From: Owenia fusiformis
Taxonomy: Eukaryota; Annelida; Polychaeta; Sabellida; Oweniidae
DNA: 64,000 bases
Direction of reading: 5' to 3'
NCBI GenBank assembly: GCA_903813345.2
Contig: CAIIXF020000001.1
Coordinates: forward strand, 61,023,885 to 61,087,884
Under the pieces are notes generated by a model. That model was given only the letters and a program-made list of their open reading frames with translations, did not search any database and was not told the DNA's origin. The position numbers and the translations under genes are program-made. Positions 48,485 through 64,000 of this stretch are shown here, in pieces. Positions within the stretch are counted from its first letter, which is position 1, and each line of letters starts with the position of its first letter.

Positions 48485-49571
48485 CGAGGGGTGATCAATA
48501 AGTAATGGACACTTTTTTACACAGATGCTTTTTATAGACCAATCCCTTCGATTTTCTTACCAGTGATACATCATTCAATTGTCTATCAACTCTGAAGATT
48601 TGAAGACAAAATATATAATACATGTTGATATATCCTCATTTCCGTGAAGGAGGTACAGGTACCCCGGGACCGACATTTACGTCATATATTCTGAAGCTAT
48701 TTTAGCTTGTTTAACACGCAATGCAGTTGAATGCAGGCTGAACGAAACAAACCATTATGGTCATGAATTACCCCATTTTGTGATGCCATAGTTGATTTTG
48801 AATATTTTATCATCACTATGTGGTATTCATGCCACATTCATTCCACAGGGCCCTCTAAATAGGTTCCATCAAGTGCTACATGTACACAATTCCTCATCAT
48901 CTTAACTCAAGATTGGGAGACGAGGCTGAATCCATTCTCTGACATGGTAGCAAGATGCAGTTGCACGGGTTGTTTTATTTAATCAATGTTAATAAACCTG
49001 CGTCCTTTCTCTATAGAAATAAGTAGTATAGAAATAAACAAGTCACATGTGAGCATATGTGGATAATATAGTGCATTGGCCAAGGGTTCAATTTTGAGGT
49101 CCAGGGATTTTGCTTTCTGAACATTTTGAGATCTGTGGGCAGGTGAATTGTCCATATGGAGTAGGGTCTTCCCTTCTCTCACCACCCCTTTCTTCCACAA
49201 TGCTCTCTCAAATTGACCTGCAAACCCCTTCCGTACAACACTCTGACATTACAATACTTTCTGATTATGTGTTACCAGTCAGCAAAAAATTTCAAACAAT
49301 ACAACACTTGTTGCATATAAAAGGTTCAAATCTAACTCAAATTTACCAAACTGGCTAAAAACTGAATATGTGACGTAAATGTCGGTCCCAGGGTACCTGT
49401 ACCTCCTTCACAGAAATAAGGATATATCAACATGTATTATATATTTTGTCTTCAAATCTTCAGAATTGATAGATAATTGAATGATGTATCACTGGTAGGA
49501 AAATCAAAGGGAATGGTCAATAAAAAGTATCTGTGTAAAAAATCGTCCATTACTTATTGATCACCCCTCGT
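48485..49571 (-). mobile_element. Internally deleted mariner element with ~210-bp TIRs
   Basis: The left end CGAGGGGTGATCAATAAGTA is mirrored by TACTTATTGATCACCCCTCG, and TA flanks both ends. The inverted similarity extends about 210 bp inwards, to ACCGACATTTACGTCA. The minus-strand interior (about 48979-49200) encodes a piece of a mariner transposase: LLHMDNSPAHRSQNV matches the second catalytic Asp region (H-DNxPAH) of DD34D enzymes. The rest of the transposase is missing or disrupted, so the copy is dead. It lies 0.3 kb upstream of the glutaredoxin fusion gene start. Confidence 0.88.
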
Positions 49572-50249
49572 AAATGTAAATGCATTCCACATTACTGAGG
49601 CAAATAATATGAACTAAAATGAGTGTGCATATATCTCATCTGAAAACCAAGTGCCACCAAAGTATGCACTTATCTAATTCACTTGACATAAAATGAACTT
49701 GACCTTTTTATCTTGTAGAGCAGTTGAGATAACAGCAAAGTATGAGATCATAAAAGCCATGGTATTTTTAAATTATTGATTTGTCTGGACAGAAGTCTGA
49801 AGTCCAATCTCAAACATCCTCCGATCACAGGGCTTCAAAATCCAGAATGTATTCTTTCTTTTTACCCCCTGCGATAAGCAGTTAGCCTTTCCCCGATTAA
49901 GAACTCGCAATCTGATTGTCATGTATAAGTCATTGCGCATAATAAGATCACGTGATTCAGTTTAATCGGGCGCTTCCAAATTGGTTATAGCAGGGGTAAG
50001 AAGGAGGTACAGATTCTGGATACCTGCTTAGGAGGATAAATCTCAAAACATCCAGATTTTCTTTCTTAAATAATCATCAAAATAGAAATGAAACAAAATG
50101 CAATTCATTCATTTGAGACTTTTGTATTCTTTTTTTCTTTTATTTTACATAAGCATATAGGCACATGTATCATGCATGATATATACAATTGTGGGTATTT
50201 CAAAATATCTATGGAGAAATAAAATACAGTATAAACAAAATTTGTATGA
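49572..50249. other. Non-coding stretch
   Basis: Intergenic sequence between two minus-strand genes; no supported feature. Confidence 0.35.
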
Positions 50250-50905
50250 AAACTGCAAATGTTGAACTATTCCACTATAAAGTCACTACACATAATATTG
50301 TTTGTAAGACCTTATGAAATACATGTGGATTACAAGAATACACATCCATACAAGTGAAATATGTGTAGATTCAAGTAAAATACATCTGGATTACAAGAAT
50401 ACATGGACGTTAAAGAGAAATACATGTAGATTTCAAAAATACATGTCTTTTCAAGTGAAATACATGTAGATTCAAGTGAAATACAATGTAGATTTCAAAA
50501 ATACATGTGGATTACATGTAGATAGCAAGTGTATGTGTATATTCAAGTGAAATACATGTAGATTATAAGAATACATGTCCATTCAAGTGAAATACACATA
50601 GATTTAAGAATAGACATCCATTTAAGTGAATTATATGTAAATAGCAAGAGTACATGTACACTCAAGTAAAATACATGTAAATTCAAGTGAAATGTATGAG
50701 TGAATACATGTTAATTGCAAAATACATGTATTATATAACAAAGTGATTCACATAGTACTGTATACATGAACATTCAAATGAAATGCATGTTCATAGTATA
50801 CATGAACATTCAAGTGAAATGCATGTTCATAGTATGCATGAACATTCAAGTGAAATGCATGTTCATAATATACATGAACATTCAAGTGAAATGCATGTAG
50901 ATTAT
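50250..50905. repeat. Degenerate short tandem repeats
   Basis: Variations of TTCAAGTGAAATACATGTAG and ATTACAAGAATACATG with a period of about 30 bp. From about 50755 a cleaner unit of about 37 bp (ACATGAACATTCAAGTGAAA TGCATGTTCATAGTAT) repeats four times. Confidence 0.75.
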
Positions 50906-51519
50906 AATTAGTTCCATTTTTTACAATATCATTCTTTACAAGCCTACCAATAAGTCAATTAAATATTTCACATGAAACTGCAATAGCAACACCCTGCTAA
51001 GTTTAATGTTGAATCTACTCTTGTTCACAATGAAGATCTGGCCAAATAGTAACAAATAGCAAGTATTATAAATAGTCATTATACAAAATGATGACATAGG
51101 CTGATGTGATCTTTAATGCAAATATTTTGTAATGTTTTGATATAGCCCAAGATTCATCTCACAGTGGAAAGGATGCTTTCCAAATGTGTATCACATTTTC
51201 ATATAAATAGTATCTTTATGTGCCCATCTTATAACTGTGGGTGATGTGCTGTGAAACCATGAAATATATAATAATCGTGTAAGGATGTATGCATGGATGT
51301 ATGGCTATACATGTATATGTATATGAGTAATAAAAGAATAAGGGGTAAGGTAAGAAGCATTTCAACATAAAATAACAGAAAAATAGTTTTATCATCATTA
51401 AGACCTCTTTCTTTCTTGTATCAAATCATGGTAAATATCACAAATGAAATATTTCAGACAATACACATCTCAGTTAAGAACTTTGAATATAAATACATGT
51501 ACAATGAACAAATTACACA

Positions 51520-51563
51520 CAGTAAAACCTGTATATACCTCTCTGATGAGTCAGGTTTTACTG
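51520..51563. mobile_element. Minimal pogo-like hairpin
   Basis: CAGTAAAACCTG at the left is mirrored by CAGGTTTTACTG at the right, 44 bp in total. It matches the ends of the element at 52103-52182 and the common TIR of pogo/Tigger-type transposons. Confidence 0.6.
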
Positions 51564-52102
51564 TATGGTTATATTTTTGGTAAGTTGACAATTCACAGTC
51601 TCTAAAATACTGGTAGATGTTTTGGCAAACACACAAATGAGGTTCTTTTCTACAAAAGAGGTTCTTTTTGATATTTTAATCTTTTGTGCAACATTTTACG
51701 ATTTTGTTAGGATATTTTTGAATCTTTTGTGCAACATTTTACGATTTTGCAATTTTTAGTGCAGCATTTAGGATTTTCCTATTTTTTGTTGTAACATTTG
51801 AGGAATTAATATATATTAGTGATCTGGTGTTTTGAAACACATGGAGGCAAATGTTGATGTGGGTAGAGCACTACAATATGTCTTTAATACATGAGGACAT
51901 TTTTCAAACTGATGGAAGAAGTATTACCAAAATGAACCTCAGGTCAATATTCATCTCATTAAGTTGGATGAAGCAACCACCCCGATATCCCTGTTCATTA
52001 ATTAACTACCATATACCATGTTTATTGTTTACCCTCATATAAAATTGGGTGATGAACTACCATTATGAGGAAGCATGAGAAGGTGAATCACAATATCCAG
52101 TA

Positions 52103-52182
52103 CAGTAAAACCTGTAAAGTGGAGCACCTCTGTTAGTGGAACATCTCAGAGTGGAACTCTTAAAGGTACACAGGTTTTACTG
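52103..52182. mobile_element. Short pogo-like MITE
   Basis: An 80-bp element starting CAGTAAAACCTGTAAAGTGG and ending ACACAGGTTTTACTG, flanked by TA on both sides. The interior has AGTGGA-CAC and GTGGAACTCTTAA motifs like pogo-derived MITEs. Confidence 0.75.
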
Positions 52183-52184
52183 TA

Positions 52185-53054
52185 TATATCTACTGTCTAC
52201 TGACATGACAATCTGTCTGACTGAACTTATTTGGGGCGTTGACACATTCCACAGGAGTTTTCTCAATTAGGATCAAAATCTAAATTTTGAATACCTATTA
52301 TCAAGACTTTTTCTCAAAATATCACAATTTTTCACTGAATACAAGTTCTCCAATTCTTTAATTAATCATAAATTATAAATCATTATTTGAATTTAATGAC
52401 AGTCCTATCAGTTATTTATTTAAGACAAGGAAAGGTGAACATTTTGTAAACTTTTTGGAGATCCTTTTTTCAGCTGTATAAACAGAGATCTCTATGTACA
52501 GGCCTACAAACTTACCTCAATTTGGATTCAATTTCAAAAAAAGATCATTGCTTTTCCACAATATAATTCCATCTAATTTCTTCATTCATAATACTGTTTA
52601 ACTTAACATCAGGATTTGGCAATGGAAAGAACTGGCACTACAACAAAAGTCATGTCCAGTAAAATTTCAGTTTAAGACATACACACTGTAGTGCTATATG
52701 ATAATCAACTCTCGTCATACAAGTTAATGGTTCCCTATGAATATGCTGTTTCACAAGACAAGGTGCACTCGCTTGTGTGTTGTGTCCATACTCCACAACA
52801 GAGCTCCTAGTCTAGACAAGATATCCCCACATTTGTATTAATCCAGCCTCCATGTTGCCCTTAAATGATATCTATATCCAATGTGTATTCTGTATGTGTG
52901 TGGCTCATACATTTAAAGCATCCATGGCTGGTAGATGTATCTAAATCTGGATATGCCTACTTTCCTAAAGGCGTATACATATATTAAATGATTGGCCCTA
53001 GCTGGTGTTAAGTCTGCTATATATAGCCAATCAGGGGAATTGGGACAGTGTAAC
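52185..53054. other. Likely RAB10 3' UTR and downstream region
   Basis: The RAB10 stop is at 53055 on the minus strand, so transcribed 3' UTR probably continues here. No separate feature seen. Confidence 0.4.
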
Positions 53055-59444
<6,390 letters not shown>

Positions 59445-60074
59445 TTTCAGATTTTTGAAATTTTTTAATCCAATATGGCCGCTACCTCATTCTCAATAAT
59501 TCGGATTCAGTCCGACTGACGCCTATTCAAATTCATGTAATCATCTTATAGCTCAGAGTGTCTAATTAACATTGATGTCAAAATTAGATGTTCAATCTAG
59601 TAATTTGCATGAAGGAGACATCAACATGAATATATTTGACAAAGGAAATACAAAGGAGGAAAAGCATTTTAGGGTAGATGGTAAAATGACTCACTTCCCT
59701 ATACGGGCACTTGATGGGTGGATTGACCCATTGACATATCACTTTCACTTTCGGTTTCAAACAACATTTAAAGGGGCATATTTCCATTCCAGTTTATTAA
59801 TCTGAGTGTTCTTGTTGCCGTAGTTAGGTTTAACTTCTGTGCTATGCTTTCATTGGTTGCAAATTCTCACTATCAGTTATAAATACTACGCGCATGGCTG
59901 ATTCCGCCTGAAAACATTTTGAAAAAATGCTACACCTGCACATGTTATTTTCTGGTACACAAGCATCTTAATTACCAGTCAGCACAATCTACTTTATATG
60001 GTAGACAACTATTATACAATAGGCCTGTAGGCAGTTAATGATGCTAAACAGACATTTTGTAATAATCAATTTTT
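59445..60074. other. RAB10 upstream region
   Basis: Presumed promoter and 5' UTR of RAB10 (minus strand). No other feature supported. Confidence 0.35.
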
Positions 60075-60780
60075 CAGTTTATACAGAATGAGAGTTGTTT
60101 TTGTTTTTTTAAACAATAGGTTTATTTCATTGATATATTTTTCATGGCATAATACACAATCATGCGGCAAATCGCCTATTGGCATTTTATGTCCGCTTTC
60201 AATTGTTACATATAAATAAACGAAAAATTCAAGAAAAATAAAACACACCCACTGTTTAGATCTGGCATGTTATAAATGAAGTGTACTGACGGGGACCTGC
60301 TGCAACATAGATGGGGCGACAAATTACACCGAGGGGTTGAGTAAGTGGGGTCTAACGTAGTCAGACTATGTACAACCATGTACAACCATTAACAGTTTTC
60401 TAAAAGAAATGTTGCTGTCAACTGAAATAGATTGTCTAATTTATCATGGGTGAGTTGGGGATCACCAAAGAGATATAAATCAATTTTATCCTGTTGGGTT
60501 TTATAAAGTGATATATCATCCACAATTAACTTAATGGCTTCATTGAATTGATGAAGTTTATTCATTCTCATGGGGCAGCTAAAAAATAAATGTCTAAAGG
60601 TCTCAGGGGACCCACACTCACAGTTTGGGGAGTCAACATTATTCCAATTGTGAGATATCAATTGGGTCTTCAAAATAAGGTCGACTCTGGCTCTGTTGAG
60701 ATACATCTGAGAGTTGTCTCTACACATATGAATGTAAACACAACTATTCCACATGCAGGCCTTCAATATGCCTGAGCTTT
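60075..60780 (-). mobile_element. 5'-truncated LINE (non-LTR retrotransposon) 3' fragment
   Basis: The minus-strand frame 60766-60389 reads LNRARVDLILKTQLISHNWN, then CECGSPETFRHLFFSCPMRM. The C-x-C-G-x-x-E-T-x-x-H-x(5)-C pattern is the zinc-knuckle found at the C-terminus of LINE reverse-transcriptase proteins. A 3' UTR of about 300 bp follows and ends in an AATAAACC and A-rich tail near 60075-60110. The reverse-transcriptase core is absent, as expected for 5' truncation on insertion. The clade was not determined. Confidence 0.75.
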
Positions 60781-61136
60781 GTGGATCTCGTGTCAGTAAG
60801 ATAAGTCCACCTAGCTAGAGTTGAAGTAGCACCATCAAGTATACATGAAGATTACACCTTCAATTTTACCTGAGTTTGGTTTTGCAATGCTGCCTTCCAC
60901 TTTTCAACCAGTAGTAGTATTTTTACATAGACAAGACCTTTAATGAAGACAAGACCTTTATTGATCAATCCTTAATTAAGTATTAATCTTGTACTTAACG
61001 TCAATAAAATGACTATAGTTAATTGAAGAAACAAAAGCTTCCATATTTGTAGGTACTAAAATATATTTTATTTGCACAAAAGATGTGTACAATAAAATTG
61101 TCACAAGCTGTAAAAAGCCTATGTCTATCATACACA
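60781..61136. other. Non-coding stretch
   Basis: No supported feature. Confidence 0.35.
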
Positions 61137-61713
61137 ATGCATACATAACTATACAATGTGTACATTACTATACAATGCATACATTACTATACAATGGATA
61201 CATTACTATACAATGCATACATTACTATACAATGCATACATTACTATACAATGTGTACATTACTATACAATGCATACATAACTATACAATGTGTACATTA
61301 CTATACAATGCATACATTACTATACAATGCATACATTACTATACAATGCATACATTACTATACAATGTGTACATTACTATACAATGCATACATAACTATA
61401 CAATGTGTACACTACTATACAATGCATACATTACTATACAATGTGTACATTACTATACAATGCATACATAACTATACAATGTGTACATTACTATACAATG
61501 CATACATTGCTATACAATGTGTACATTACTATACAATGCATACATTACTATACAATGTGTACATTACTATACAATGCATACATTACTATACAATGTGTAC
61601 ATTACTATACAATGTGTACATTACTATACAATGTGTACATTACTATACAATGCATACATTGCTATACAATGTGTACATTACTATACAATGTGTACATTAC
61701 TATACAATGTGTA
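61137..61713. repeat. 19-bp tandem satellite, about 31 units, two main variants
   Basis: Unit GCATACATTACTATACAAT or GTGTACATTACTATACAAT, 19 bp. The two forms alternate in an irregular order. Rarer forms have GGATAC, CATAAC, CATTGC or CACTAC. As three units equal 19 codons and the unit has no stop in any plus frame, long open frames (YITIQCIHYYTMCTLLYNA type) run through it. They are a by-product of the repeat. Confidence 0.95.
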
Positions 61714-63379
61714 CATATTGTACTTCATCAATGATCAATAGATTTACAGATGTAACATGTGACTGGATCTCCTAGATCCAATTTAATCAAGTTGGTGATT
61801 CCAATGAGTGTACATTCCAATACTTCGTACTTAGGGAACATCAAAAGCATCAGCAGTAACTTGAAATCCTTAGCTTTATTCAGTCCAGATCATTTTGATT
61901 TAATTTGATTCAACCATGGTTTATGATGTTTTAATTTAAATACATGTCTTGCACAAGTTTTCACCTCAGCAGATTCGAGAAAAAGTTTGAATTGGGAAGA
62001 TGTGAGATCCTTACACTGCTAAGAGTTGTAAATTTTGTGACAAAATTTTTGAAATAGAATCAACAGCTCAAATACATTTAGTATCAGAATGTTTAAATTT
62101 GGTTTTTTTATCAACAATATTTACAGCACATTTGATCAAATACAATCAAATTCATTCATATACATTTATATGGGATTATCCATCAACAACATTCAGATTT
62201 CCATTTAATGAAGAAAATATCAAAAAGAAGTTAAATGCTAATATATCACAGTTTGCTTTCAAAAGCTATTTACATTTCACCAACTTAATATTGACAATGT
62301 CTAGTCATGTTATTCTCTTGATAAATATAAAATGGCCTAAGCAACTTTTGCAAAAACTATTTGAATGTACAATATATTATATTATAATGGATTTTTTTTT
62401 TTTGATAATATATAAATCTATATTATAATTTGAAAAATAATAAATTGTTTGGTGTCAGATTTTCTTTTAATGAGACCCCTTCACAATAAGGCCCATCATA
62501 GGCCCTTTATCACAATATAAATAATAGCCACTAGCGTTTACCTCATGATAAGGACCATGGGTTATAGTTGTGAGGGGAAACAAAATATTTGGCCCTTCAT
62601 TAAGAATCTAAAACTCAATTATGAAAAAATTGTCAGTTATAAATACTACAAGTGATTTATCTCCCATTTTATTGAGATATTCTTTATTAAGAATACAAGA
62701 CAGCTGAGTTATTTAGTTATCTAACTTCTGATGTTATCCAATTCAATATTTTATCTATTTACTAAAAGCATTTAAATAATATAATTGTTTGATTTTTTAT
62801 ATCTCTACCAGGTCCCAAACTCATTTTTCAGAATCAACATATTAGAGAAAAATGCAGATTGAATGAATAACCAACTTTACATTCAATGAATCGAAAATGA
62901 GAATAATTTAAAATAGATGCACAATTCAATTCAATGTGAGTTCTTGAAGAGTGACTTTAAGACCCGATTAGGAAAATAATCTACAACTTTCTGTACACTT
63001 TAATTTATAATAAACTTCCATGATGCTTCATCACATTAGTACAAATTTTTCAGTTTTTGACTCCCCAAATACACAATTATTGTTTTTTAAAAAAAAGCTG
63101 CAAATATTTTGTATGCAACTGTTCTCATGATAAAACATGTTCAAATATAAAATATTTGCAGATTTTTTGGGACTCCTTCCACTACAATCTTGGCATAAAT
63201 ATTTGGCCGGTTCAGCTGTTCTAAGCAAATTGGCATTTTGTTGTCCATTCCCATAACAATGCAATTGTTTATTTTAATGGCAACACGTGGTTGCTATAGC
63301 AACATTCCATAAGTAGCATCACCGGCATTGACTGACATTGTTGCAAATGTTCATTGTCAACTGGTGACGACTGATGAGA
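61714..63379. other. AT-rich non-coding stretch
   Basis: No supported exon; the 109-codon plus-strand frame at 62099-62428 is of AT-rich random composition. Confidence 0.35.
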
Positions 63380-63515
63380 TCAGTAAATATGATCATAAGT
63401 GGACGGAGTCTGGGATGTGACAGTATGTTGCCCTAGAGACGGAGTACCCCTTTCTGACACGGTGTTGCATCTCCCTTGGTTACCATTTTTACACACTGCC
63501 TCCTACTTCAAGTAC
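63380..63515 (-). CDS. Possible terminal exon of a gene entering from the right edge
   Basis: On the minus strand a strong acceptor (TATGTCTGCTTACAG at 63530-63516) is followed by sequence that codes VLEVGGSV and a stop in phase 0. If a minor acceptor a few bases on is used, it gives EAVCKNGNQGRCNTVSERGT and PSLGQHTVTSQTPSTYDHIY before a TGA at 63382-63380. The second reading looks more like a receptor-type tail but needs a weaker acceptor. No family recognised; upstream exons would lie beyond 64000. Confidence 0.3.
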
Positions 63516-64000
63516 CTGTAAGCAGACATAAGATATAATTACAACACTGAAATAAGAATGTCCATCTCATGCCTGGGATGTAAAGCATCTATGACACCAA
63601 TCTCTCACCTTCACATATTAAATGTACCTTTGTTCATATAAGGTTGTATTAAACTACACAATACTAATATAAACACAAATCTTCAATATCCAAATGTATG
63701 CAATTGGGTCTAACTGATTCTTGATGAAGATGTTATTTGAAAAACATACACATACATTGTTGTACACCTATTTACACAGATGCACTATGAGATCAGAGAA
63801 TATTACCAAAAACGGTTTTTGAATCATTCAAAAATGGTATAAAATTAATTAAAGCTAGTGGTTCCATTTTAATAATCACATTACGTGCACAATTCTACAC
63901 ACTTTCTAAACACAGAAGGATTCCTTTGTTAGTCAACAATTTGCTGAGAAACTAATCATCATAGGTACGAACTTGAATTTTTTGATTTGGGTTCGACAAC

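Noticed and set aside
61085-61775. Long open frames of 86-205 codons
   Set aside because: They are the 19-bp repeat read in three frames, without splice sites or any non-repeat domain.
62099-62428. 109-codon plus-strand frame
   Set aside because: AT-rich random composition and poly-T stretches; no splice or domain support.

Overview
The window is AT-rich animal nuclear DNA, probably from a marine invertebrate bilaterian; phylum and species cannot be fixed from sequence alone. The reasons are multi-exon genes with GT/AG introns and phase-consistent joins, a clear RAB10 orthologue with family-typical exon sequences, a small PLAC8-family gene, a glutaredoxin-DEP-DUF547 gene of a type I associate with invertebrates, and a dense load of DNA transposons, palindromic MITEs, a tRNA-derived SINE, a LINE tail and minisatellites. 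There are no prokaryotic operons.

Layout. 0-13 kb: no confidently named gene. A minus-strand exon (7701-8049) encodes a single-pass membrane protein, and there are several unassigned exon candidates (4810-4995, 5820-6063, 6734-6874, 9930-10157). A TTAA-flanked palindromic element, a 63-bp array and a roughly 120-bp array lie among them. 13.26-19.36 kb: a large foldback-like element whose roughly 2-kb inverted arms are built from repeats of about 365 bp, with a TA-flanked element nested in its centre. 20.3 kb: a complete PLAC8/cornifelin-like gene on the plus strand. 22-31 kb: intergenic DNA with a tRNA-derived SINE and several palindromic elements. 31.6-35.35 kb: a plus-strand eight-exon EF-hand gene whose 5' end was not found. 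35.7-38.9 kb: three different minisatellites in a row (32-, about 40- and 39-bp units). 41.2-48.2 kb: a complete ten-exon minus-strand gene for a glutaredoxin-DEP-DUF547 fusion, with an 809-bp palindromic transposon in one intron. 48.5-49.6 kb: a deleted mariner element just upstream of that gene. 53.1-59.4 kb: the complete five-exon minus-strand RAB10 gene, with two copies of an 8-bp-TSD (hAT-like) element in intron 1 and a tRNA-like sequence in intron 2. 60.1-60.8 kb: a LINE 3' fragment. 61.1-61.7 kb: a 19-bp satellite. The right edge may hold the last exon of another minus-strand gene.

The genes do not form an obvious pathway. RAB10 is a membrane-traffic GTPase, the glutaredoxin fusion is a likely redox or signalling protein, the EF-hand protein is a likely calcium-responsive protein, and PLAC8 is a small Cys-rich protein. 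Exon joins were assembled by hand from splice sites and reading-frame continuity. No alignment or transcript data were used.
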